Shown here piece by piece: positions 44,803 through 52,779 of a DNA stretch of 64,000 nucleotides. Origin of the DNA: Desulfovibrionaceae bacterium (GTDB lineage Bacteria > Desulfobacterota > Desulfovibrionia > Desulfovibrionales > Desulfovibrionaceae). The position numbers and the translations under genes are program-made. Each line of letters begins with the position of its first letter. The first letter of the stretch is position 1. Under the pieces are notes generated by a model. It had not been told where the DNA came from, did not search any database, and worked only from the letters and a program-made list of their open reading frames with translations. The stretch covers positions 1 through 64,000 of the forward strand of contig JACCQI010000003.1 in assembly GCA_015709315.1 (NCBI GenBank). The letters are read 5' to 3'.

Positions 44803-46137
44803 ATGGGCGATTCCAAAATCCATTCCTTCAGGGACAGGCCGAACCGGACCCTTGTGCGGCTGGCCGTTCCGGTGTTGTTTTCCCTGGTGGCCGAACCCCT
44901 GACCGGCATGGCGGACACCGCCTTCGTGGCCCGGCTGCCCGGTTCCGAGCCGGTGGCGGCCTTGGGGATCGGCACCGTGGCCTTCACCTCCATATTCTGG
45001 GCCTTCACCTTCCTGGGCGTGGGCACCCAGACCGAGGTGGCGCAGTTCGCGGGCAGCGGGGACAAGGAGCGTGCCGTCAAGGTCGTGTCCCTGGCCTGCG
45101 CCCTGGCCGCCCTGGTCGGCCTGGTACTGATGGGCACCCTTGCTTTTCTGCCGTACATCGCCTCCCTGTTCGGCGGGGAGGGCATGGTCAACGACCTGGC
45201 CTGCGACTACATGGCCTACAGGCTGCTGGGCGCACCCGCCGTGCTGGTGTCCCTGGCCTGTTTCGGCGGGCTGCGCGGGATGCAGGACATGCGAACGCCC
45301 TTGTTCGTGGCCGTGGGCATCAACCTGGTCAACGTGTTCCTGGACTGGCTGCTCATTTTCGGAGTGGGAATCTTCCCGGCCCTGGGCGTGACCGGCGCGG
45401 CCGTCGCCTCCACCGTGAGCCAGTGGGCCGGTGCCGTCTGGTGCCTGCTGGCCGTGCGGAGACGCATCGGGCTTACTTGGCGCATGCGGGGCGCGGGGCT
45501 GGCCCGGCTCCTGAAGGTGGGCGGCGACCTGTTCGTCCGTACGGGCGCGCTGCTGGTATTCCTGGCCTTGTGTACCAGGGTGGCCAACCGGGCAGGGGCC
45601 GACCAGGGGGCGGCATACCAGGGCATCCGGCAGTTTTTCCTGTTTTCCGCCCTGTTTCTGGACGCCTTTGCCATCACCGGGCAGAGCCTGGTCGGCTATT
45701 ACCTGGGTGCGGACGATCGCGTCCAGGCCCGGCGGGTGGCTCGGACCGTGTGCTTGTGGAGCCTGGGCACCGGCGTGGCCCTGTGCGTGGGCATGATTGC
45801 GGGGGAGCGGGGCGTGGCCTGGCTTCTGGTGCCGCCAGCCGCCCATGCCGTGTTCGGCCCCGGCTGGCTGGTGGTCTCGCTGATGCAGCCCGTGGGTGCG
45901 CTTTCCTTTGCGACCGACGGCATTCATTGGGGGACGGGCGATTTCCGCTACCTGCGGAATTCCATGCTCGTCGCCTCGGTGGCCGGCGGGGCGTGCGTGC
46001 TGGCCGTGGACGCCCTGCGCCCGGACGGCGTGCTCGTCTACATCTGGCTGGCCACGGCCGTGTGGGCGTCGGTTCGTGCCGCGTTCGGTCTGGTTCGCGT
46101 CTGGCCCGGCGTGGGGCAAGCGCCGCTCAAGCCGTAA
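44803..46137 (+). CDS. MATE family multidrug/toxin efflux transporter
   Basis: 444 residues from ATG 44803; a TTG at 44791 is rejected because it lies in the terminator T run. Twelve membrane segments are expected, and the pattern of two homologous halves is visible. Motifs of the DinF branch appear (VPVLFSLVAEPLTGMADTAF, GGLRGMQDMRTP). It should exchange drugs or metabolites for H+ or Na+. The start is 10 bases after the dapB terminator, with no obvious promoter or strong ribosome-binding site. Confidence 0.92.
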   Translation: MGDSKIHSFRDRPNRTLVRLAVPVLFSLVAEPLTGMADTAFVARLPGSEPVAALGIGTVAFTSIFWAFTFLGVGTQTEVAQFAGSGDKERAVKVVSLACALAALVGLVLMGTLAFLPYIASLFGGEGMVNDLACDYMAYRLLGAPAVLVSLACFGGLRGMQDMRTPLFVAVGINLVNVFLDWLLIFGVGIFPALGVTGAAVASTVSQWAGAVWCLLAVRRRIGLTWRMRGAGLARLLKVGGDLFVRTGALLVFLALCTRVANRAGADQGAAYQGIRQFFLFSALFLDAFAITGQSLVGYYLGADDRVQARRVARTVCLWSLGTGVALCVGMIAGERGVAWLLVPPAAHAVFGPGWLVVSLMQPVGALSFATDGIHWGTGDFRYLRNSMLVASVAGGACVLAVDALRPDGVLVYIWLATAVWASVRAAFGLVRVWPGVGQAPLKP

Positions 46138-46161
46138 AAAACCGCCTGCAAAAACAGGCGG
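46136..46161 (-). terminator. Terminator of the HPt gene
   Basis: A 7-bp stem (46142-46148 with 46155-46161) and, on the minus strand, a six-T run (complement of 46136-46141). It overlaps the MATE gene's stop. Confidence 0.8.
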
Positions 46162-46186
46162 GCGGGGAGAGGCATAAGCGGACGGT

Positions 46187-46534
46187 CTAGTTGTTGTTGG
46201 CCAGGTAGTTGAACATGAAGGCGTAGGCGTGGCGCATCTCGATTTCCAGCTCGCCCATGTGATTTTGGGCCGCTTCCATGTCGTGGGCCTTGGAGGCGTT
46301 CTCCAGGTTCAGGCAACATTCCCGTACCCGTTCCACGCCGATGGTCGCGGCACCGCCCTTGAGGGAGTGGGCCAGTTGGCGCAGCCGCTCCACGTCGCGG
46401 GAATTCAGGGCGTCCCTGATCTCGTTGATGCGCTTGGGTTCCTGGGAGATGAACACGGTGAACATCCGCTTCAGGAACGGACGTTTTTCGGCCATGGATT
46501 CCAGGAACTTGCTATCGACTATTTCTTTTTCCAT
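46187..46534 (-). CDS. Stand-alone HPt phosphotransfer protein
   Basis: 115 residues from ATG 46534, with GGAG seven bases before. The HPt signature LAHSLKGGAATIGV contains the phosphorylatable His56. No kinase or receiver domain is attached, and no sensor kinase lies nearby, so the partners are unknown. It could relay phosphate from a hybrid kinase. It is convergent with the MATE gene. Confidence 0.88.
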   Translation of the reverse strand: MEKEIVDSKFLESMAEKRPFLKRMFTVFISQEPKRINEIRDALNSRDVERLRQLAHSLKGGAATIGVERVRECCLNLENASKAHDMEAAQNHMGELEIEMRHAYAFMFNYLANNN

Positions 46535-46638
46535 TGATGTGCTCCGCATTGTGGGCAATCAGCCCCTACGGTAATTTCATCCTATACGCGCAGTGGTGGT
46601 TTTGGGCAACTCTTTTGATAAAAAAGGAGAGATGTTCG

Positions 46639-46658
46639 CGTTTTCCCATGTGAAAACG
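46639..46658. promoter_or_regulatory. Candidate operator CGTTTTC-N6-GAAAACG
   Basis: A perfect 7-6-7 palindrome in the 258-base region between the divergent HPt and binding-protein genes. A possible promoter for the latter, TTGAAT (46708-46713), 17 bases, TAATGT (46731-46736), lies downstream. Confidence 0.35.
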
Positions 46659-46792
46659 TGACGGAGCAGGGCAACGGCGCGACAAAGGAGGGCGGCCGGA
46701 AGCGGTATTGAATAATACACGGGTTATGTGTAATGTGAAGATGGCAAGTACTGCAATATTGCGTCCGCGATGACATTATGGGTGTTGGAAAA

Positions 46793-47578
46793 ATGTATGA
46801 TTTTAAGAGGTTGTCTAAGCATAGTTTGTTGTATAAATATGCCTTTTCGGCGTTGTCCCTGGTCGTTCTCCTTGTTCCGTCAGGCGTCGAAGCCACGGAG
46901 TCCGTGACGCTGGCCGTCTTTTCACGCGAGTGGGCGCCCTTTGAGATGGTCGTTGACGGCAGGGCCGGCGGCGCGTCCCTCGATCTGTTCAAGGCGTTGA
47001 TGCCCGACGGGGTCGCCCTGGCCGTGGAAACGCTGCCTGCGCCGCGTAGCGTTTTGCACCAGCGGGGCGCTCCGGTCTATGCCCGGCTTGAGGCCAAGGG
47101 CTGGTGGACGCGGGACGCGGACAAGTACCTCTGGTCCAACCCGGTCGTGAGCCTGGAAAGCGTGCTGTATTCCCCGGCAGGGAAGCCGGTCGAGTACGTG
47201 AATGAGGAAAGCCTGTACAACCTGCGGATCGGGTGCATCCGAAACTACGTGTATCCCGAGGTGCAGAACCTGTTCGTCAGCGGAAAGGCCGAGCGCTACG
47301 ACGTGAACGACGACATACTGCTTTTGCGCATGCTCAAGGCGGGCCGGGTGGATGTGGCCGTGTTCGACAGCATCTCCGCCGCCTGGCTTATCCGCCAGAC
47401 CCCCGACATGCGGGCCGCCGATTTCCATGTGGCGGAAAAGCCGCTCGGGGTCGCGCACCTGCGTTTCGTCTTCAATATGGATGAGAACTGGAAACGCCGT
47501 CTGCCGGAGATCAACGCCAAGATACGGGCCGGCCGGGCGGACGGGACCATAGACAGGATACTGAAGCAGTATCGTTGA
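46793..47578 (+). CDS. Periplasmic solute-binding protein (amino-acid type)
   Basis: 261 residues from ATG 46793, preceded by TTGGAAAA; ATG 46778 is an alternative. A signal peptide ends near VEA-TE. The mature part resembles SBP family 3 (VTLAVFSREWAPFEMV, YNLRIGCIRNYVYPEVQNLF, DDILLLRMLKAGRVDVAVFD). No ABC permease or ATPase is adjacent, so it may act as a sensor or with a remote transporter. The 5' part is AT-rich compared with its neighbours. Confidence 0.85.
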   Translation: MYDFKRLSKHSLLYKYAFSALSLVVLLVPSGVEATESVTLAVFSREWAPFEMVVDGRAGGASLDLFKALMPDGVALAVETLPAPRSVLHQRGAPVYARLEAKGWWTRDADKYLWSNPVVSLESVLYSPAGKPVEYVNEESLYNLRIGCIRNYVYPEVQNLFVSGKAERYDVNDDILLLRMLKAGRVDVAVFDSISAAWLIRQTPDMRAADFHVAEKPLGVAHLRFVFNMDENWKRRLPEINAKIRAGRADGTIDRILKQYR

Positions 47579-47596
47579 GGATTGCTCGTCAACGAA

Positions 47597-47626
47597 AAAG
47601 GGGTGGAAGCATGCTTCCACCCCTTT
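47597..47626. terminator. Bidirectional terminator, zero-spacer palindrome
   Basis: A perfect 30-base palindrome (47597-47611 with 47612-47626) with A/T runs outside and CATG at the centre, between the convergent binding-protein and ACT genes. Confidence 0.9.
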
Positions 47627-47643
47627 CCTTTTGCGCGAACCGG

Positions 47644-48075
47644 CTACATGTTGTAGAGCTTTTCGCCCGGGATGATGGTTATGCCGTTCTTCTGGAGCAG
47701 TTCGATGCCCTGGTCGGTGCGGTCGAAGCGGAAGATGAGCACCGCGGAATCGCCGGACTGCTGCACGAAGGCGTACATGTACTCGACGTTGATGCCCGCT
47801 TCCTGAAGCATGCCCAGGATGGCGTTCAGCCCGCCGGGGTTGTCCGCCACCTCCACGGCCACCACCGATGTGCGGCCGACGGTGAAGCCCGCCTCCTTGA
47901 GCTTGGTCTTGGCGGCCTCGAAATTGGATACGATGAGCCGCAGGATGCCGAAGTCCGAGGTGTCGGCCAGGGACAGGGCGCGGATGTTCACGCCCGCTTC
48001 GGACAGAATGCGGGTGACCTCGGCCAGGCGGCCAGCACGGTTTTCCAGAAATATGGAGAGTTGATCGACTTTCAT
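47644..48075 (-). CDS. Double-ACT-domain protein
   Basis: 143 residues from ATG 48075, with AAGGAG seven bases before. Two ACT repeats fill it: residues 1-70 ([20 protein letters not shown]) and 72-143 ([20 protein letters not shown]). ACT domains bind amino acids and regulate pathways. The same pair with PaaK is common in anaerobes and is 27 bases downstream here, so it probably regulates or senses an aromatic amino-acid product. Confidence 0.9.
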   Translation of the reverse strand: MKVDQLSIFLENRAGRLAEVTRILSEAGVNIRALSLADTSDFGILRLIVSNFEAAKTKLKEAGFTVGRTSVVAVEVADNPGGLNAILGMLQEAGINVEYMYAFVQQSGDSAVLIFRFDRTDQGIELLQKNGITIIPGEKLYNM

Positions 48076-48101
48076 GGGATTCTCCTTGTTCATTGGCATT
48101 G

Positions 48102-49406
48102 TTAGCCTTCTTTCCTCTTGTCGATGATGCGCTTGGCTTTGCCCCTGGAGCGCTCAATGCCCTTGGGTTCCACCAGCTTGACCTTGGCGGTGACGCCGAG
48201 GAACTCCTTAATGTTTTTCATTACCTTTGATTCGATCTTCTGTAAACTCTTGATTTCGTCGGAGAAGATGGACTCGTTGACTTCCACTTGAACTTCCAGG
48301 GTGTCGAGGTTGCCCTGGCGCTCCACCACAAGCTGGTAGTGGGGGGTCAATCCCTCGGTTTCGATGAGGATGGTCTCGATCTGGGATGGGAACACGTTGA
48401 CGCCGCGGATGATCAGCATGTCGTCGGAACGGCCGGTGACGCGCTTCATGCGGGCGGTGGTGCGGCCGCACCTGCACGGCGTGGTGTTCAGGGTGGTCAG
48501 GTCGCGGGTGCGGTAACGGATGAGCGGGATGCCTTCCTTGGTCAGGGTGGTGAAGACGAGTTCGCCTTCCTGACCCGGCTCGACGATCTCGCCGGTCTGC
48601 GGGTCGATGGTTTCCGCCAGGAAGTGGTCTTCCTGGATGTGCAGGCCGTCCTGGACCTCGCGGCATTCGATGGCCACGCCCGGTCCCATGACCTCGGACA
48701 GGCCGTAGATGTCGATGGCCGTGATGCCGAGTTTCTTCTCGATCTCCACGCGCATTTCGTTGGTCCACGGTTCCGCGCCGAAGATGCCGATCCGCAGCGG
48801 CAGCTCTCGGATGTCGATGCCCATTTCCAGGCCGGTCTCGGCCAGGAACAGGGCGTAGGAGGGAGTGCCGCAGATGACGTCGGGGGCGAAGTCCTTGAGC
48901 AGGGTGACCTGGCGCTTGGTGGCGCCGCCGGAAACGGGCACGACCGTAGCGCCCAGAGCCTCGGCCCCGTAGTGCACTCCCAGGCCGCCGGTGAACAGGC
49001 CGTAGCCGTATGCGTTGTGGACGCTGTCGGCGGCGGATGCGCCCGCGGCCATCAAGCAGCGGGCCATGAGTTCGCCCCAGTTCTCGATGTCGCGCTTGGT
49101 GTAGCCGACGACCGTGGCCGTGCCGGTGGTGCCCGAGGAACAATGGATGCGGACGATCTGGTCCTTGGGCACGGCGAACATGCCGAATGGATACTGGTCC
49201 CGCAGGTCCTGCTTGGTCGTGAACGGCAAAAGCGAGATGTCCTTCAGGCTCTTGATGTCCTGAGGTTTGACTCCCTTTTCGTCAAATTTTTTCTTGTAGA
49301 ACGGGACGTTGGCGTACACGCGCTCGCATTGAGCCCTGAGCCGTCGCAACTGGACCAGTTCCAGTTCCTCGCGGGGCATGGTTTCGTTCTTCACATCGTA
49401 GATCAT
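48102..49406 (-). CDS. paaK: Phenylacetate-CoA ligase-type aryl-CoA ligase
   Basis: 434 residues from ATG 49406, eight bases after GGAGG. ANL superfamily: the P-loop is [16 protein letters not shown], and the later motifs include [11 protein letters not shown] and RYRTRDLT, with the PaaK-type [16 protein letters not shown]. It activates aryl acids such as phenylacetate or indoleacetate to CoA thioesters. In anaerobes it often pairs with ACT and indolepyruvate oxidoreductase; only ACT is adjacent. A possible leader RNA lies upstream. Confidence 0.92.
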   Translation of the reverse strand: MIYDVKNETMPREELELVQLRRLRAQCERVYANVPFYKKKFDEKGVKPQDIKSLKDISLLPFTTKQDLRDQYPFGMFAVPKDQIVRIHCSSGTTGTATVVGYTKRDIENWGELMARCLMAAGASAADSVHNAYGYGLFTGGLGVHYGAEALGATVVPVSGGATKRQVTLLKDFAPDVICGTPSYALFLAETGLEMGIDIRELPLRIGIFGAEPWTNEMRVEIEKKLGITAIDIYGLSEVMGPGVAIECREVQDGLHIQEDHFLAETIDPQTGEIVEPGQEGELVFTTLTKEGIPLIRYRTRDLTTLNTTPCRCGRTTARMKRVTGRSDDMLIIRGVNVFPSQIETILIETEGLTPHYQLVVERQGNLDTLEVQVEVNESIFSDEIKSLQKIESKVMKNIKEFLGVTAKVKLVEPKGIERSRGKAKRIIDKRKEG

Positions 49407-49457
49407 CCCTAAAACCTCCTTCGGGCGGACAGAATCGTCCATTTCTCTCGCTCACAT

Positions 49458-49616
49458 AAAAAAACCACGGTCTTTACAGCCCGTGGTCGGTTTCGGCACA
49501 TCTTCGCCAGTCAGGTATCCACGAGCTTCCTCTCAGGAGCCCGTAAAAAAGAATGCGTGGGAAGATAGATATTTTTGCATAGCGGAGAGGATGCCCCATG
49601 TTGCATATCGCGTCAA
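49458..49616 (-). ncRNA. Candidate leader RNA or small RNA upstream of paaK
   Basis: This covers most of the 317-base gap between paaK and the nitroreductase. At its minus-strand end is a terminator: a 7-bp stem (49464-49470 with 49481-49487), 10-base loop and seven T. A weak TTGACG (complement of 49611-49616) could start the transcript, with no good -10. A further hairpin is visible around 49530-49545. I matched no known riboswitch or 6S/SRP RNA. Either a small RNA or an attenuated paaK leader. Confidence 0.35.
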
Positions 49617-49723
49617 GGGGTTTGTGCCGGGTGCGCCGCCCGGCCGGAGGCGGTTCCCGACATTGCGGATCGGCCCAAAGTGCATTACACCCTTTTGGGA
49701 CGACCCCAACAATTGGAGGCTGC

Positions 49724-50311
49724 ATGAATTTCAGGGAATTGGTTGAACGGAATCGGACACGGAGAAAATTCGACCAGTCGCGGCCCATGGACGAACAGGT
49801 CCTGGTCGATCTGGTGGAATTGACGCGCTTCACGCCTTCCGGCGCGAACAAACAGCCCTTGAAATACGCGGTGACCGCGGACCCCGGCCTGTGCGCCGAG
49901 GTATTCCCCCTGCTGGGCTGGGCGGCGTATCTCAAGGACTGGAACGGCCCGGAAGAAGGCCAGCGTCCCACGGGCTACGTGGTCGTCATGCTGGACAAAC
50001 AGGTGGCGGATACGCCGGGCTGCGACCACGGCATCGCCGGTCAGACCATTATGCTCGGGGCCGTGGAAAAGGGGTTCGGCGGATGCATCATCGCCACGGT
50101 CAACCGCAGGAAGCTGGCCGGACTGCTCGACCTGCCGGACCATTTAGAGATCCTGCTGGTGCTTGCCCTGGGCGTCCCGGCCCAGGAAGTGGTGGTGGAA
50201 GCGCTTCCCTTGGGCGGCGACATCAAGTATTGGACCGGCGAGGACGGCAGGCACCATGTGCCCAAGCGCAGCCTCGAAGAGTTGCTCGTCGGCCGTTATC
50301 CGAAAAAATAG
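49724..50311 (+). CDS. Nitroreductase family flavoprotein
   Basis: 195 residues from ATG 49724, preceded by TTGGAGG; longer starts have no such site. The FMN-binding motif ERNRTRRKFD is at the N-terminus, with RFTPSGANKQPLKY and the C-terminal GVPAQ-type loop. It would reduce nitro- or quinone-type substrates with NAD(P)H; the true substrate is unknown. It is divergent from paaK. Confidence 0.9.
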   Translation: MNFRELVERNRTRRKFDQSRPMDEQVLVDLVELTRFTPSGANKQPLKYAVTADPGLCAEVFPLLGWAAYLKDWNGPEEGQRPTGYVVVMLDKQVADTPGCDHGIAGQTIMLGAVEKGFGGCIIATVNRRKLAGLLDLPDHLEILLVLALGVPAQEVVVEALPLGGDIKYWTGEDGRHHVPKRSLEELLVGRYPKK

Positions 50312-50333
50312 ATCATATTTGTGAGGACACGCA

Positions 50334-50702
50334 TTGTTGAACAAGAGTAAGAAATTCCAGGATATTCCCAGTGAAGAAAAGGCCCGGCTGGTGGCCGGGT
50401 GGCTGGATGAAAAGCAGGGTGAGCACATTGTTATCATGGACGTATCAAGCATCAGTTCCGTCACGGATATGACCATGGTGGTGTCCGCGCGCGGCGTGAA
50501 GCACGCCCAGGCGCTGGCCGATTACGTCCTGGAGAAATGCGCCGAGGACAAGATCGAGTTTTTGGCCATGGAAGGCCGCCCCACGGGCGAGTGGATATTG
50601 GTCGATCTCAACGACGTGCTGGTGCATATCTTTTTGGATGAGCTTCGGGAATTCTACAATCTTGAAGGCATGTGGGCCGAGGCCCCCAGAGTCGAAGCAT
50701 AG
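50334..50702 (+). CDS. rsfS: Ribosomal silencing factor RsfS
   Basis: 122 residues from TTG 50334, eight bases after GAGG; a second TTG follows at once. The RsfS core includes HIVIMDVSSISSVTDMTMVV, YVLEKCAEDKIEFLAMEG and GEWILVDLNDVLVHIF. It binds ribosomal protein L14 and blocks subunit joining in starvation. gpmI follows 12 bases after its stop. Confidence 0.95.
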   Translation: MLNKSKKFQDIPSEEKARLVAGWLDEKQGEHIVIMDVSSISSVTDMTMVVSARGVKHAQALADYVLEKCAEDKIEFLAMEGRPTGEWILVDLNDVLVHIFLDELREFYNLEGMWAEAPRVEA

Positions 50703-50714
50703 GGCGGGCGTTCC

Positions 50715-52244
50715 ATGGCCGAATTCAAGAAGACGCTGCTGTTGATCCTGGACGGCTGGGGCATCGCGCCAGAGGGGCCGGGAAATTGCGTGCGCAACGC
50801 CGCCACCCCCAATCTCGACCGGCTCCTGGCGACCTGCCCCAATACCCGGCTGGCCTGCTCGGGCCGCTCGGTGGGACTGCCCGACGGGTTCATGGGCAAC
50901 TCCGAGGTGGGGCACATGAACATCGGCGGCGGCCGCGTCGTCTATCAGGACATGACCCGCATCGACATGGCCATCGAGGACGGCTCCTACTACGACAACC
51001 CGGCTCTCAAGGGCCTCATGGCCCGGACAAAGGCCGGGAGCGGGCGGCTGCACCTCATGGGCCTTCTGTCCGACGGCGGGGTGCATAGCCACTGCAACCA
51101 TATCTACGCCACCCTTGAAATGGCCCGGCGTGAAGGCGTGCCCGAGGTTTTCGTCCACCTGTTCATGGACGGCCGCGACACCGGCCCCACCACGGGGCTG
51201 GGGTTTGCCCGCGAATTGGCGGACAGGATGAAGGCCATCGGCCTGGGCCGTGTGGCGACCCTGTCCGGCCGGTTCTACGCCATGGACCGCGACAAGCGGT
51301 TCGAGCGCGTGAAAGTGGCCTACAAGGCGCTGGTGGACGGGGAAGGGGTTCCCATGGACGACCCGCTGGCCGCCATCCAGGCATCCTACGATGCCGGAGA
51401 GAGCGACGAGTTCGTCAAGCCGGTGGTCATCCGGGGCGTTGACGGCCGTATCGGCGACGGCGACGGCCTGTTCTTCTTCAACTTCCGCGCCGACCGCGCC
51501 CGCGAGATCAGCCGGGCAATATTTGAAAAGGATTTCAACGAATTCGAGCGGGCTTCCCAGCCCGATCTCGCCGCGTTCGTGACCATGACCCGGTACGAGT
51601 CGTCCTTTCCCATGGACAACGCCTTTCCGCCCGAAAGCTATGCGGGCACCCTGGGCGAGGTCGTTTCCGGTCGGGGCCTGAAGCAGTTGCGCATCGCGGA
51701 GACCGAGAAATACGCGCACGTGACCTACTTCCTCAATTGCGGGCGGGAGGAGCCTTTCGAGAACGAGGACCGGATAATGATTCCGTCCCCGCGCGAGGTG
51801 GCGACGTACGACCTCAAGCCGCAGATGAGCGCGGACGAGGTGGCGGACACCCTTATCGGGAAGCTGGGCGAATACGACCTGTGCGTCTGCAACCTGGCCA
51901 ACCTGGACATGGTGGGGCACACCGGCGTCATGGCGGCGGCGGAACAAGCCTGCGTGACCGTGGACGCCTGTGTGGGCCGCATCGTGGACGCGATGCTGGC
52001 CGCCGGGGGCAGGGTGCTCGTCACGGCCGACCACGGCAATGCCGAGCAGATGCTGGCCGGGGACGGCAGTCCGCACACGGCGCATTCCCTCAATCCCGTG
52101 CCGCTGGTGTACGTGGAGGAAGGATGCGCGGACGTCACGCTTGAAGAGGGCATTCTCGGAGACATCGCGCCGACCATTCTCGGGCTGTGGGGCGTTCCTC
52201 TGCCCGACGGCATGACCGGCCGCAACCTGGTGAAAAAGGGATAG
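50715..52244 (+). CDS. gpmI: 2,3-bisphosphoglycerate-independent phosphoglycerate mutase
   Basis: 509 residues. It interconverts 3- and 2-phosphoglycerate and needs Mn2+. The catalytic phosphoserine Ser63 lies in GFMGNSEVGHMNIG. The metal-binding residues appear in LILDGWG and in NLDMVGHTG and TADHGNAEQM. Normal length. It is in one run with rsfS and the zinc-ribbon gene. Confidence 0.97.
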   Translation: MAEFKKTLLLILDGWGIAPEGPGNCVRNAATPNLDRLLATCPNTRLACSGRSVGLPDGFMGNSEVGHMNIGGGRVVYQDMTRIDMAIEDGSYYDNPALKGLMARTKAGSGRLHLMGLLSDGGVHSHCNHIYATLEMARREGVPEVFVHLFMDGRDTGPTTGLGFARELADRMKAIGLGRVATLSGRFYAMDRDKRFERVKVAYKALVDGEGVPMDDPLAAIQASYDAGESDEFVKPVVIRGVDGRIGDGDGLFFFNFRADRAREISRAIFEKDFNEFERASQPDLAAFVTMTRYESSFPMDNAFPPESYAGTLGEVVSGRGLKQLRIAETEKYAHVTYFLNCGREEPFENEDRIMIPSPREVATYDLKPQMSADEVADTLIGKLGEYDLCVCNLANLDMVGHTGVMAAAEQACVTVDACVGRIVDAMLAAGGRVLVTADHGNAEQMLAGDGSPHTAHSLNPVPLVYVEEGCADVTLEEGILGDIAPTILGLWGVPLPDGMTGRNLVKKG

Positions 52245-52246
52245 CA

Positions 52247-52489
52247 ATGGCAGAATCGAACAAACCGCTGACCCCGGTCAAACCCGCGGCCATGGAAATA
52301 ATCTTCCTGTACCCCTGTCCCCATTGCGGACGGGAGGTGCCGCTTATCGCGCCGTCCAGACCGGCCATGGCTCAGTGCGACGCCTGCCGCGAGAACTTCC
52401 CCATCGTTCCGGTGGACGACCGGACCATCCGCTACATGAAACTCATTCTGGCGGGCGGCAAGGCGGGCATCGACCCGGACTTCCTCTAG
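52247..52489 (+). CDS. Small zinc-ribbon protein
   Basis: 80 residues, two bases after gpmI. Two CxxC pairs (CPHCGREV; CDACREN) form a probable zinc ribbon. There is no catalytic motif. Function unknown; it is co-transcribed with gpmI and ends at a strong terminator. Confidence 0.75.
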   Translation: MAESNKPLTPVKPAAMEIIFLYPCPHCGREVPLIAPSRPAMAQCDACRENFPIVPVDDRTIRYMKLILAGGKAGIDPDFL

Positions 52490-52520
52490 CAAACACCTTT
52501 TGAGGCTGAAAGAGCCTTGC

Positions 52521-52547
52521 GAGCCGCGGCAACGCGGCTCTTTTTTT
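52521..52547 (+). terminator. Terminator after the gpmI run
   Basis: An 8-bp stem (52521-52528 with 52533-52540), GCAA tetraloop and seven T. Confidence 0.93.
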
Positions 52548-52608
52548 GTCATTTTTCAATCTCAACTTTTTCTAGAGAAATTATAGAAAAATCGCAAACA
52601 GCTGAAAT

Positions 52609-52640
52609 TCTAGATAAAATCTAGATAAAGTCTAAAAATA
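52609..52640. repeat. Three AT-rich repeats, 11-bp phased
   Basis: TCTAGATAAAA (52609), TCTAGATAAAG (52620) and the decayed TCTAAAAATA (52631) repeat at exactly 11 bp, one helical turn. A related TCTAGA is at 52571. They lie about 75-105 bases before the inferred transcription start of the downstream chemoreceptor, where an activator of a sigma-54 promoter would bind. Confidence 0.6.
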
Positions 52641-52685
52641 TTGGCCGATTGGACATCGCAGGCCGGAACGAGAAATCAGGCCGGT

Positions 52686-52702
52686 TTGGCCCGCCCCTTG
52701 CT
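52686..52702 (+). promoter_or_regulatory. Sigma-54 promoter of the second chemoreceptor
   Basis: TTGGCCCGCCCCTTGCT matches TTGGCACG-N4-TTGCT at all fixed positions but one, with the essential GG-N10-GC spacing. Transcription should start near 52713, 67 bases before the start codon. Confidence 0.75.
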
Positions 52703-52779
52703 TTTGTCGTGGATCGAGTTGGCGGTTGCATGCCCGGAAAATCCAGGGCGATAAAGCAATGAATACGAGGTAGTTTATT

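Noticed and set aside
43930-46119. A 729-codon open frame opposite dapB and the MATE gene
   Set aside because: It has the low-complexity composition of an antisense shadow, and both plus-strand genes are secure.
49458-49616. 6S RNA, SRP RNA or a known riboswitch upstream of paaK
   Set aside because: The consensus loops of these RNAs were looked for and not found; kept only as an unassigned candidate.
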